A stretch of 34,724 bases of DNA, taken from positions 1-34,724 of the forward strand of contig JAHLFF010000256.1 in NCBI GenBank assembly GCA_018883945.1, written 5' to 3'. Shown piece by piece: positions 24,199-32,467 of this stretch. The notes below the pieces were generated by a model. The model had not been told where the DNA came from and made no database searches. It saw nothing but the letters and a program-made list of their open reading frames with translations. Position numbers and translations under genes: made by a program. This DNA comes from Candidatus Acinetobacter avistercoris. GTDB taxonomy: Bacteria; Pseudomonadota; Gammaproteobacteria; Pseudomonadales; Moraxellaceae. How positions within the stretch are numbered: position 1 is the stretch's first letter; the number at the start of each line of letters is the position of its first letter.

Positions 24199-25212
24199 TT
24201 AACTCAATTCAATAATATCAATCATCGGCGGAACGCGAAAACGAAAGGGAACGCCGACCATTCCCGTGCCTACAGAGACAAAAACATTGGCATGATCATG
24301 CTGATACAATCCACGCTTATGTCCTAAAATCGATACTTTTTTCATCACATAATTGGTCAACCACGGCAGCTCAACCTGTCCACCATGAGTATGACCAGAA
24401 AGCATCAGTGGTTTCGTCGGGAGTTGTGGAACCATATCCACAGTATCTGGATTATGCGATAAAATCAGCCAAGGTTTATCTTGTGGAAGTTCTGGCATAT
24501 AACGCATATCGGCTTTTCCAGCCCATAAATCACCAACACCGATTAAACGAAATTCATCAAATTCAACCATCTTCCCTTCTATATCCATGACATCATTCAC
24601 TTCAAGAGCGTGTTTAAGCAATTCTTGAATCGGCGGTCCAGGATACTGCTCATCATGATTACCATTCACCGAATACACAGGAACTTTAATCTGTTTTAAA
24701 ATCGCCAGCTCTTCAACCAATTTATTTTCAGGTTCATAAGTCCAATCCCCTGCAACGACTACAAAATCAACCTCTTGCTGATTAATTTTTTCTACAATCA
24801 AGCGTAATTGACGTTCATGACCAGAAAAAAGACCAATGTGCAGATCTGCAATTAATGCCACTTTGATCGATCGTGTAAACGTCTCATTTTCAGCACTTAA
24901 TTTATACTGAATAGGATTGATCTTAATCAAATGCGGCTCAATAAAACGCGCATAAATTAATAAACTGGACAACAAGAAAATAAATACACTTTGGTGAATG
25001 GAGAAATAACCGATCCATCCTGCAAAAATGCTAAAAAAGAACAACGGAATTAAGAGATAAGATAAGTAAAATGCCAATAAATGGATGAAAGCTTTAAAAG
25101 GATGTATGGTTTCAGTTCGAGATTGACTCAACCATGCCTGCCATACTCCCCAAACGGCGATTATGGCAAAACTGATATAAAATCCAGTAAGGATGGTGTT
25201 GACTGTTGGCAT
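24199..25212 (-). CDS. Membrane metallophosphoesterase (YaeI-like)
   Basis: 337 residues from the ATG at 25212 (a TTG 6 bases upstream is in frame, but the GAGA ribosome-binding site suits the ATG). Three hydrophobic segments at about 6-28, 37-66 and 72-90, then the calcineurin-like domain with all metal ligands: D123/H125 (ADLHIG), GDW at 155-157, GNHDE at 184-188, LSHNPD, and GHTHGGQ near the C-terminus. The E. coli YaeI relative has been reported as a phosphodiesterase; lipid A/UDP-diacylglucosamine-type or other lipid substrates are inferred. It is divergent from the phospholipase-D-like gene, 94 bases apart. Confidence 0.92.
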   Translation of the reverse strand: MPTVNTILTGFYISFAIIAVWGVWQAWLSQSRTETIHPFKAFIHLLAFYLSYLLIPLFFFSIFAGWIGYFSIHQSVFIFLLSSLLIYARFIEPHLIKINPIQYKLSAENETFTRSIKVALIADLHIGLFSGHERQLRLIVEKINQQEVDFVVVAGDWTYEPENKLVEELAILKQIKVPVYSVNGNHDEQYPGPPIQELLKHALEVNDVMDIEGKMVEFDEFRLIGVGDLWAGKADMRYMPELPQDKPWLILSHNPDTVDMVPQLPTKPLMLSGHTHGGQVELPWLTNYVMKKVSILGHKRGLYQHDHANVFVSVGTGMVGVPFRFRVPPMIDIIELS

Positions 25213-25306
25213 ATTCAATCTCTAAGGCGACGAACGATTAAGTTTCTTTATTTATCTTTGCACTGTAGACAATTATACTCTAGCTTAGCGAGTTCACAGA
25301 ATAGAT

Positions 25307-26938
25307 ATGCAAGACATGCACAATACAACGAACCAATTCACTCAATTGGCTCACAGAAAGAAGACATCTCGTAAAGCAGTCTTCATTTTAAGTTCATCTT
25401 TGATCTTAGGTTTATCTGCATGTTCGACCCTACCTAAACAAGTCCCTGTAACTCCACAATACGCCTATGATATAGATACGGATCAGACCACTTTAGCAAA
25501 AATTGTGGCACCACTCAAAATTCAATATCCAGAATTAACGGGTTACCATATTTTATTTGACCCTCTTGAAGCGATTGCTGCTCGAATTCAACTGATTGAA
25601 AAGGCCGAAAAAACCTTAGATCTACAATACTATATTTGGGATAACGACAAAATTGGTGCGCTGGCACTGTATAAGATTATTCAAGCAGCGGATCGTGGCG
25701 TAAAAGTTCGACTGTTAATGGATGATAACAATGCAGCAGCCATGGAAAGTATCTATTTGGCTTTAGACCAACATCAAAACATTGATGTCAAACTATTCAA
25801 TCCATACAAATTTAGACGCTTTAGACCTGTAGATATGGTCTTAGATTTAAAACGCATTAATCGTCGCATGCACAATAAAACGTTTACATCAGACAATCAA
25901 ATGACCCTGATTGGTGGACGTAATATGAGCAATCAATATTATAATGTCAGTGATAATTATCAGTTTTCAGATGTGGATGTGATGCTCGTCGGTCAAGCCG
26001 TTGATGATATTACGCACTCCTTTGACGAGTACTGGAACCATAGCTTTGCATATCCTGTTAAAAACATCGTCAATCATCAGCAATACACGCTACGTTATCA
26101 TGACTTAAAACGGCAGCTGGAAGATCATTATCAAGAAATCACCGTACAAAATTATTTAGATCTGAGTAATCGTACACATGATTTTGACCGTTGGTTAAAA
26201 AATGACATTCAACTGGACTGGGTCAAAGCGGAAGTCATCAAAGACTCACCAGAGAAAATTAATGCCAAAGCAAAGAAAGAACAACACCTTAATTTCCAGA
26301 TGGTTGAACGTTTAGAAAAACCTGAATCAAGTGTTGATATTATTTCTGCGTATTTTGTCCCTGAGAAGTTGGGTGAAGAACGATTAAGTGCGTTGGCACA
26401 ATCAGGCGTAGAAGTCCGTGTATTAACCAACTCTTTCAAAGCCAATGATGTCGCGCTTGTGCATGCATTCTATGCAAAATATCGTAAAGACTTACTCAAA
26501 AATGGCGTACAGCTGTATGAGTTCTTACCTGCACTGCCTGAAGAGTTCCAAAATAAAAATAATATTAAAATTTCCAAGGAATCTAAAGTCAGCATAAAAG
26601 GACTGAGCCGTTCAAGTTTACATGCCAAAATGATGGCCTTAGACGATAAACAAGTGTTTATTGGTTCTTTTAATTTCGATCCGCGCTCTGCCAATCTCAA
26701 CACTGAAATTGGGGTCATTCTCAATAGCAAACCTTTGGCCAATGCTGTACATCGAACCATGGATGAGAATCTCAAAAAATATGCTTATAAGTTGGTGCTT
26801 GATTCCAAAAATAATATTAACTGGAAACAAGCCACACCCAATGGCATACGAGTACTAACCAAAGAGCCTAAAATGAAATGGTGGCAACGTGTTGGTGTCA
26901 AAATGATCTCTTGGTTGCCCATTGAAGGATTTATGTAA
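25307..26938 (+). CDS. Phospholipase D / cardiolipin-synthase-like lipoprotein
   Basis: 543 residues. Seen: an N-terminal basic stretch (HRKKTSRK), hydrophobic core AVFILSSSLILGLSAC with a lipobox ending at C39, so export and lipidation are likely; then two HKD motifs, H189-N-K191...D196 followed by IGGRN and H439-A-K441...D446 followed by IGSFN, in the cardiolipin-synthase-like arrangement. It should hydrolyse or transfer phosphatidyl groups on the periplasmic face. Length fits the ClsC/YmdC-like group. A second ATG (25316) is possible. A -10-like TATACT is at 25274-25279. Confidence 0.92.
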   Translation: MQDMHNTTNQFTQLAHRKKTSRKAVFILSSSLILGLSACSTLPKQVPVTPQYAYDIDTDQTTLAKIVAPLKIQYPELTGYHILFDPLEAIAARIQLIEKAEKTLDLQYYIWDNDKIGALALYKIIQAADRGVKVRLLMDDNNAAAMESIYLALDQHQNIDVKLFNPYKFRRFRPVDMVLDLKRINRRMHNKTFTSDNQMTLIGGRNMSNQYYNVSDNYQFSDVDVMLVGQAVDDITHSFDEYWNHSFAYPVKNIVNHQQYTLRYHDLKRQLEDHYQEITVQNYLDLSNRTHDFDRWLKNDIQLDWVKAEVIKDSPEKINAKAKKEQHLNFQMVERLEKPESSVDIISAYFVPEKLGEERLSALAQSGVEVRVLTNSFKANDVALVHAFYAKYRKDLLKNGVQLYEFLPALPEEFQNKNNIKISKESKVSIKGLSRSSLHAKMMALDDKQVFIGSFNFDPRSANLNTEIGVILNSKPLANAVHRTMDENLKKYAYKLVLDSKNNINWKQATPNGIRVLTKEPKMKWWQRVGVKMISWLPIEGFM

Positions 26939-26972
26939 GTCATAAAACTTCAATTGATACAAGAAATGGACA

Positions 26973-27770
26973 TTAGGTTTTTAACAGTGCATTTTGATGC
27001 AACTCAGCCAAACCTTCTCGCATCATGGTCTGAACGTGTTTAGTCAAACTTTCAACAGTATGCCCTGTGGTTTCAATCGCAGGTAATGCTTGTAAATGCG
27101 CGACGACTTTAGGCATTTCCAACACGGCTTTCACATGATCAGCGAAACTAATATTTCCAATATAGGGTGCGACTGTATCGAGTTGCCCCTGTTTATTAAC
27201 ATAGCAAATCAAGCACACTTGAACAGGTTTATTTGCTTCGATTGCAGCAGATAGAATTCGGCCATGAACTTTTTTGACGGTAGAACCATCTGTCGTGGTC
27301 GCTTCAGGAAAAAACAATACAGGAATATTTTGTTTGAGGAATGAGGTGATTTGTTCTGTAATTCGAATCGAGTCACCTGAACCACGTTTGATGAACAGCG
27401 TCCCCCCACCTTTGGCTAATTTTCCCAATACAGGCCAATGTTCAATTTCGGCTTTAGCCAAGAAAAAAACGCGAGCGCCCGATCCGAGAACAGGAATATC
27501 TAACCAAGAAATGTGATTACTTACCCAGAGTGCAGGATGGCGAGGAATTTCACCATGCACTTTTACATCCATATTAAACACTAAACATAGACGACGGCAA
27601 AAATGCTGAACATAACGAGTATTTTCGGGGTTATTCGGATGCTTATGCATTTGATGTCTAAAAATCAAGTAAAAGCCTTCACTGACTGCCGCTGTACCAG
27701 AGACTATTTTTTGAGTATAGAGCAGCGTTTTTGAAAAAATATTGAGTTTTTTAGGCATCGTTTGAATCAT
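26973..27770 (-). CDS. PlsC-like lysophospholipid / 1-acyl-glycerol-3-phosphate acyltransferase
   Basis: About 265 residues from the ATG at 27770 (or 261 from 27758). Seen: catalytic H(X4)D in VSNHISWLDIPV, FFLAKAEIEHWPVLG, glycerol-phosphate-binding IKRGS, and FFPEATTTDG, the equivalent of the PEGT motif; so the four acyltransferase blocks are in order. The N-terminal ~25 residues are hydrophobic and may anchor it in the membrane. The open frame continues upstream to 28118, but those 116 extra residues have no family match and overlap a better small gene on the other strand, so I do not include them. No clear Shine-Dalgarno sequence is seen. It converges with the phospholipase-D-like gene. 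Confidence 0.88.
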   Translation of the reverse strand: MIQTMPKKLNIFSKTLLYTQKIVSGTAAVSEGFYLIFRHQMHKHPNNPENTRYVQHFCRRLCLVFNMDVKVHGEIPRHPALWVSNHISWLDIPVLGSGARVFFLAKAEIEHWPVLGKLAKGGGTLFIKRGSGDSIRITEQITSFLKQNIPVLFFPEATTTDGSTVKKVHGRILSAAIEANKPVQVCLICYVNKQGQLDTVAPYIGNISFADHVKAVLEMPKVVAHLQALPAIETTGHTVESLTKHVQTMMREGLAELHQNALLKT

Positions 27771-27952
27771 AGAGTAATCACTAGGTAAAAGTTTTACAGC
27801 TTTTTCATTCTTTATTTGAGAATATTCTATACGTTTCCTAATCAACATGCATTGATTTAAAAAACCGACTATGAACATTAAAAGATTCAATTTCAATCTA
27901 ATTAATAAATCAAATATGATAATTAAATCGAATAAACTAATGGTTAAAATAA

Positions 27953-28099
27953 ATGCAAAACAATGAATATTTAGATCAATTAGATCAATCTGTCGAAAAT
28001 TCGTATAGCAGCGCTCTGATCTATGTCTTTGCTTCTGTTCTGGCTTTAGGTGTAAGCATGTATCTTTATGCGCAATTATTTCAAAGTTTAATGCTCTAA
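27953..28099 (+). CDS. Small membrane protein, 48 residues (hypothetical)
   Basis: ATG at 27953 to TAA at 28097-28099. Seen: an acidic, soluble N-terminus (MQNNEYLDQLDQSVENSYSS) followed by one continuous hydrophobic helix from about 21 to 40 (ALIYVFASVLALGVSMYLYA) and a short tail QLFQSLML. The composition is that of a real small membrane protein, with no rare-residue clusters; the opposite strand reads as an improbable extension of the acyltransferase. There is no strong ribosome-binding site (only AT-rich sequence upstream), which lowers confidence. It lies 88 bases before hflX on the same strand. No family recognised. Confidence 0.5.
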   Translation: MQNNEYLDQLDQSVENSYSSALIYVFASVLALGVSMYLYAQLFQSLML

Positions 28100-28187
28100 C
28101 ATTATCAAAAACCATCAAACATCATCTAATTTACTTTCAATGCCTCTTTTACTCTAAAATGAAGTTTTATAGTGGAGTTTGGCCTGA

Positions 28188-29519
28188 GTGGAAGATTTTG
28201 AGCAACGTCAAGGAAGTGAGCGCGCAGTTTTAGTCAGTGTTTCAGTCAATATACTAGACGATCTTGATCAAGAAGAATTTCGATTATTGGCAAAATCTGC
28301 AGGTGCTGAAATTCTTGAACATGTTCAAGCTCAACGCGTTAAGCCAGACCCTAAATATTTTATTGGTTCTGGGAAAGCGGAAGAAATTGCTGAACTGGTC
28401 AAAGCCAACGAAGCCGATATTGTCATTTTCGATCATTCATTAACCCCGTCTCAAGAGCGTAATTTAGAGCGTGTTATTCAGTGTCGTGTGATTGATCGTA
28501 CTCGTTTAATTTTAGATATTTTTGCTCAACGTGCTCGTACTCACGAAGGTAAATTACAGGTTGAACTTGCACAGCTTGATCATCTTTCTTCACGCCTGGT
28601 AGGCGGTAGAATGGGCTTTGATGGGCAAAAAGGCGGGATCGGATTACGTGGTCCTGGTGAAACGCAACTTGAAACCGATCGTCGATTACTACGTTTACGT
28701 ATCAGTCAATTGAAAGAAAAATTAGAAAAAGTTCGATTAACGCGTATGCAAGGACGTGCTGCACGTCAAAAAGCAGCAATTCCAACAGTTTCACTGGTTG
28801 GCTATACCAATGCGGGTAAATCCACCTTATTTAACATTTTAGCTGAAAGTGATGTGTACGCAGCTGACCAACTGTTTGCAACTCTTGACCCGACCTTACG
28901 TCGTTTAGATTGGGATGGAATTGGCGCTCTGGTACTTGCAGACACCGTAGGATTTGTCAGAAATCTAGCCCATGCATTGGTTGATTCCTTTAAGGCGACT
29001 TTAGAGGAAACATTAGAAGCAAATTTACTCTTGCATGTCATTGATTCAAGCAGTCCAGAAATTCAAGAGCAAATTGAAGCAGTCGAAAAAGTTCTGAAGG
29101 AAATTGGTACAGATGTACCTATTCTTCGGGTTTATAATAAAATTGATCGTTCTGGTGAAGAGCCAAAAATCATTTACGCTAAGCCCCATTTACCTGATCG
29201 TGTCTATGTTTCAGCACATTCAAGCCAAGGTTTAAACTTACTTAAACAAGCTGTTCAAGAATGTCTTATGGGGCAGATCCAAAGTTTTGATGTCGTACTG
29301 AAACCCGCTTATGGAAAAACCCGGACACAACTATATGAGCTGAATGTGATTCAAGCTGAAAGTTATGACGACGAAGGAAATCTGAATTTACGAGTCAATA
29401 TGGCACCTCATAAATTAGAGCAATTGATTAAGCAAGCGCATTTACCCATTGATGAAATTCTTGGAAAAAAAGCGGAGCAATTCAAAAGGCTGTTAGAAGA
29501 ATTTGAATTGAGAGACTAA
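28188..29519 (+). CDS. hflX: Ribosome-associated GTPase HflX
   Basis: 443 residues from a GTG start, with GGAG 10 bases upstream. Seen: the N-terminal HflX domain (PKYFIGSGKAEEIAELV; FDHSLTPSQERNLE), the linker GGIGLRGPGETQLETDRR at 149-166, then the GTPase domain with G1 GYTNAGKST at 205-213, G3 DTVGFV and G4 NKID, and the C-terminal extension. HflX splits stalled or hibernating 70S ribosomes after heat or antibiotic stress. In E. coli it sits in hfq-hflX-hflK; here neither neighbour is present. Instead a CidA/LrgA-like gene follows within 13-43 bases. Confidence 0.97.
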   Translation: MEDFEQRQGSERAVLVSVSVNILDDLDQEEFRLLAKSAGAEILEHVQAQRVKPDPKYFIGSGKAEEIAELVKANEADIVIFDHSLTPSQERNLERVIQCRVIDRTRLILDIFAQRARTHEGKLQVELAQLDHLSSRLVGGRMGFDGQKGGIGLRGPGETQLETDRRLLRLRISQLKEKLEKVRLTRMQGRAARQKAAIPTVSLVGYTNAGKSTLFNILAESDVYAADQLFATLDPTLRRLDWDGIGALVLADTVGFVRNLAHALVDSFKATLEETLEANLLLHVIDSSSPEIQEQIEAVEKVLKEIGTDVPILRVYNKIDRSGEEPKIIYAKPHLPDRVYVSAHSSQGLNLLKQAVQECLMGQIQSFDVVLKPAYGKTRTQLYELNVIQAESYDDEGNLNLRVNMAPHKLEQLIKQAHLPIDEILGKKAEQFKRLLEEFELRD

Positions 29520-29561
29520 ATACGTTAAAACGTGATAAGTACAATTAAAAGTTTAAAAACT

Positions 29562-29933
29562 ATGCAATGGATTAAAACAATTGATTGGCCAGCATGGATT
29601 GGCGTTCTCATACTGGTGATCGGATTTCGGGAAGCTTCAGTTTGGTCTATGACTCAGCTGAATCGCCCCGAATTGGGTAATTTGGTCGGCTTACTTAGCC
29701 TGCTTGCCGTGCTTTTTATTTGGCGTCATTTTAAAAGTTTACCCACGCGTCTTGTCGATGTTAACAATAAAGTCATGAAAGAAAGTGCGTTTGCATTTCT
29801 ACCGATTAGCGCAGGTTCATTGGTGATGCTTGTGCATATGGGAAAGGAGATTCCGCTTTTTCTGGTCGTCCTCACCCTCAGTACGCTAATTCCTTTATGG
29901 ATTTACGCCAAAATGGCTAAACGCTGGTTATAG
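29562..29933 (+). CDS. CidA/LrgA-family holin-like membrane protein
   Basis: About 123 residues from the ATG at 29562; an in-frame GTG at 29532 would give 133. Four membrane segments (WIGVLILVIGFREASVW, LVGLLSLLAVLFIW, FAFLPISAGSLVMLV, PLFLVVLTLSTLIPLWIYA) and the motif FLPISAGSLVM match the LrgA/CidA family, holin-like proteins linked to murein hydrolase activity and overflow metabolism. It precedes the LrgB-type gene by 10 bases, the standard pair, and follows hflX closely, so the three may share transcripts. The start is unsure, as neither candidate has a good ribosome-binding site. Confidence 0.85.
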   Translation: MQWIKTIDWPAWIGVLILVIGFREASVWSMTQLNRPELGNLVGLLSLLAVLFIWRHFKSLPTRLVDVNNKVMKESAFAFLPISAGSLVMLVHMGKEIPLFLVVLTLSTLIPLWIYAKMAKRWL

Positions 29934-29943
29934 GGAGAACATC

Positions 29944-30618
29944 ATGCTCACAGTATTTTATGGTTTTGTGTTGACCCTGATTGCTTATTTAGTTGCCAAA
30001 CCTTTTAATAAAAAGATCCCTCAAATTCCAGCTCTTGTTTTTGCAATGTTCTTTGTCATCGGATTCTTAGTGCTGTTCGGTATTCCCTACGAGTCCTATA
30101 TGTCAGAGGTTAATCCCCTGTTTAATCATTTATTGGGTTACGTCACTGTTGCACTTGCAATTCCTTTAGCAGCAATGAGATATGATGATTTACCGTTAAA
30201 AGGAATCGTCGGAATTTTGATTTTTGCCAGTATAAGCGCTGTTGCCCTGCCGATGAGTTTGGCTTATTTGCTGCATATGACTGATTCCACCATTCTGGCA
30301 TTTGCGACTCGTGCTGTAACAACACCGATTGCCATCAATATCGCAACCTTACTCGATGCACCAATCAGTTTGGCTATTCTTATTGTGATTCTTTCAGGTG
30401 TGATTGGTGCTGCATTTTCACCACTTATTTTGCGTCATATAAATGATGAACGTGCGTCGGGCTTGGCACTAGGTCTAGCTGCACATGCTATTGGAACAGC
30501 ACAAGCATGGCAACGTGGCAGTATCGCTGGTCGCTATGCCGCTTTTGGAATGGCGGTGAATGCGGTATTTACGGCGATTTGGTTGCCGAGTTTTATTTTA
30601 TTTTTAAATAAGCTCTGA
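29944..30618 (+). CDS. LrgB/CidB-family membrane protein
   Basis: 224 residues with about six membrane helices. Seen: ALVFAMFFVIGFLVLFGI, the family motif RAVTTPIAINIATLL, and SGLALGLAAHAIGTAQAW, both hallmarks of LrgB/CidB (E. coli YohK). It works with the preceding LrgA-like protein; proposed roles are control of autolysis or transport of small carboxylates such as pyruvate or glycolate, the latter shown for some homologues. GGGAGA lies 7 bases before the ATG. The terminator is at 30731-30760, after an unusual AT-rich repeated stretch. Confidence 0.93.
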   Translation: MLTVFYGFVLTLIAYLVAKPFNKKIPQIPALVFAMFFVIGFLVLFGIPYESYMSEVNPLFNHLLGYVTVALAIPLAAMRYDDLPLKGIVGILIFASISAVALPMSLAYLLHMTDSTILAFATRAVTTPIAINIATLLDAPISLAILIVILSGVIGAAFSPLILRHINDERASGLALGLAAHAIGTAQAWQRGSIAGRYAAFGMAVNAVFTAIWLPSFILFLNKL

Positions 30619-30649
30619 CTTCTTTTGAATGCATCTTGCTTGTTATATA

Positions 30650-30709
30650 AAACTTTTGCATTAAATTTTTTAAACCTTAATTTTTTAAACTTTTGCATAG
30701 AATTTTTCA
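30650..30709. repeat. 37-bp imperfect tandem duplication
   Basis: AAACTTTTGCATTAAATTTTT (21 bases, given here as AAACTTTTGCAT plus TAAATTTTT) starts at 30650 and recurs 37 bases later at 30687 as AAACTTTTGCAT plus AGAATTTTT. The intervening part also repeats TTTTTTAAAC. It lies in the LrgB 3' untranslated region. Confidence 0.75.
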
Positions 30710-30730
30710 CAAATCCATCATCTTTCAATG

Positions 30731-30760
30731 AAAAAAGCCACCTCAAAAGGTGGCCTTTTT
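30731..30760. terminator. Bidirectional intrinsic terminator (LrgB / apaH)
   Basis: GCCACCT / AGGTGGC with loop CAAA, T runs on both sides (CTTTTT on plus, six T on minus). It sits 16 bases after the apaH stop and about 115 after lrgB. Confidence 0.93.
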
Positions 30761-30775
30761 ATTCTTCAATCCGTT

Positions 30776-31624
30776 TTACATCACTGGATTATCCACTGAA
30801 AACATTTGTTTATCTTCTAAACGATATGCCATCAGTTGATTGCCCCAAACACAGCCGCCATCAACGTTCTGAATATTTGCTGAAACAGTTCGTCCTTGTA
30901 AAGCAGCCCAATGTCCAAAAATCAATTGATGGGTTTCAGCCGCCTGAGATGGGTACTCAAACCACGGTAGAAAACCTTCAGGCATTGGATCATCTAAAGC
31001 ATCTTTAAAGCTAAACTCAAGACGACCTTCAGCATCGGTTAAACGCATACGGGTGAGATAATTTACGATACAACGTAAACGCGCATGACCTGTTAAATCA
31101 TCTGACCATAAGGTCGGTTCTTTACCGTACATCTCTTTCAGGAACTCGTCCACAACACTAAAGTCGTCATGCGCAATGATATTTTCAACTTCATTCGCGA
31201 ATTGTGCTGTTTGTTCTGCAGTCCAATTCAGAGGAATACCTGCGTGGGTTAAAATCGTCTGTTCATTGGGAAATAAACATAAAGGCTGCTTACGTAACCA
31301 GTCAATTAAATCATCTGAATCAATCGCATCAATCACATCACGCGTATTGTCCTTATCTTTAATTTCTTTGAGACCTCGCGCTCCAGCGAGTAAGGTCAAA
31401 TCATGATTACCCAATACTGTTGCAGCCACGCCTTGATCAACCAGCTTTTTCACGAACCTTAATGCGCCAATCGAGTTTTCCCCACGTGCAACCAAATCCC
31501 CTGAAAACCAAATAAAATCTTGATCTGGATCAAATTTAATTTCTTTCAACAAGGCTTTCAGTGCTTCAAAACAACCTTGAATATCACCAATCACATAGTT
31601 ATAACGGATTTGATCTTGCGCCAT
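30776..31624 (-). CDS. apaH: Symmetrical bis(5'-nucleosyl)-tetraphosphatase
   Basis: 282 residues. Hydrolyses Ap4A and related dinucleotides symmetrically and can remove Np4 caps from RNA. Seen: the PPP-family metal motifs GDIQGC (13-18), GDLVARG (42-48) and GNHD (72-75), and HAGIPLNW and FGHWAALQG later. Length and ending are standard. It is the last gene of pdxA-rsmA-apaH; its ATG begins immediately after the rsmA stop (TAAATG), so coupled translation is likely. The apaG gene found between rsmA and apaH in enterobacteria is absent. The two-way terminator follows at once. Confidence 0.97.
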   Translation of the reverse strand: MAQDQIRYNYVIGDIQGCFEALKALLKEIKFDPDQDFIWFSGDLVARGENSIGALRFVKKLVDQGVAATVLGNHDLTLLAGARGLKEIKDKDNTRDVIDAIDSDDLIDWLRKQPLCLFPNEQTILTHAGIPLNWTAEQTAQFANEVENIIAHDDFSVVDEFLKEMYGKEPTLWSDDLTGHARLRCIVNYLTRMRLTDAEGRLEFSFKDALDDPMPEGFLPWFEYPSQAAETHQLIFGHWAALQGRTVSANIQNVDGGCVWGNQLMAYRLEDKQMFSVDNPVM

Positions 31625-32437
31625 TTAAGCCACCACGTTATCTGACAATGCAACAAATTGAGCGAGTGTTAAAGTTTCAGGACGTGCCATTGGGTCTACG
31701 CCAGCCTTCTCAAAACCATCCTCAGCAAGCATACCTTTTAAACTATTACGTAGCGTTTTACGACGCTGGGTAAAAACATGCGACACCAAACGAGCGAGCG
31801 CTTTCTCATTTTTTGCAATAATCGGTTTAGTCGCATAAGGCTCTAAACGAAACACTGCAGATGTTACTTTAGGTGGCGGATTAAATGAACCCGGTGGTAC
31901 TTCAAATAAATAAGTCGGCTTACAGTAATATTGAATCATTACCGACAAACGACCATATTCTTTGGTGCTAGGTTCAGCGGTAATACGGTCAACCACTTCT
32001 TTTTGTAGCATGAAGTGCATGTCTTTGACTTTGCCGCCAAATTCCAAGAGATGGAATAACAATGGCGTAGAGATGTTGTAGGGTAAGTTACCTACAACAC
32101 GCAAAGGACGATCTTCTTTAAATAATGTGCTGTAATCAAATTTCAGCGCATCGGCTTCAATAATCGTTAAACGCTCAGGATGTGGAACACGCCCGGGCAA
32201 ACCAGCAGCCAAATCACGGTCAAGTTCGATTACCGTCAGCGCATCACATTCGCCAATGAGTGGTGAAGTTAACGCTGCTAAACCAGGACCAATTTCGACA
32301 ATATTCTGCCCCGGACGTGGATTAACAGAGCGGACAATTTTAGAAATCACACGTTGGTCATGCAAAAAGTTTTGACCAAATCGTTTACGAGCCTGGTGCC
32401 CTTCTTGTTTTGGGTTTAAGGCATTAATTTGATACAT
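31625..32437 (-). CDS. rsmA: 16S rRNA (adenine1518/1519-N6)-dimethyltransferase
   Basis: 270 residues. Dimethylates two adjacent adenines in the 3' hairpin of 16S rRNA late in 30S assembly (KsgA). Seen: N-terminal ARKRFGQNFLHD, SAM motif EIGPGLAALT at 48-57, E71 after VI, and the catalytic NLPYNI at 117-122, followed by LQKEVVDRI and SYV-type ending FTQRRKTLRNSL. All expected parts are present. It lies 30 bases after pdxA and abuts apaH without a gap. Confidence 0.97.
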   Translation of the reverse strand: MYQINALNPKQEGHQARKRFGQNFLHDQRVISKIVRSVNPRPGQNIVEIGPGLAALTSPLIGECDALTVIELDRDLAAGLPGRVPHPERLTIIEADALKFDYSTLFKEDRPLRVVGNLPYNISTPLLFHLLEFGGKVKDMHFMLQKEVVDRITAEPSTKEYGRLSVMIQYYCKPTYLFEVPPGSFNPPPKVTSAVFRLEPYATKPIIAKNEKALARLVSHVFTQRRKTLRNSLKGMLAEDGFEKAGVDPMARPETLTLAQFVALSDNVVA

Positions 32438-32467
32438 AAAACATTTCCAACGTGAGTAAATAAGGAA

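Noticed and set aside
27771..28118. 116-residue N-terminal extension of the PlsC-like acyltransferase frame
   Set aside because: No family match, poor composition, exceeds usual length, and overlaps a more protein-like small gene on the other strand.
30625..31008. 127-codon plus-strand open frame over apaH
   Set aside because: Starts in repeated AT-rich DNA, runs through a terminator and antisense to apaH; no protein-like features.
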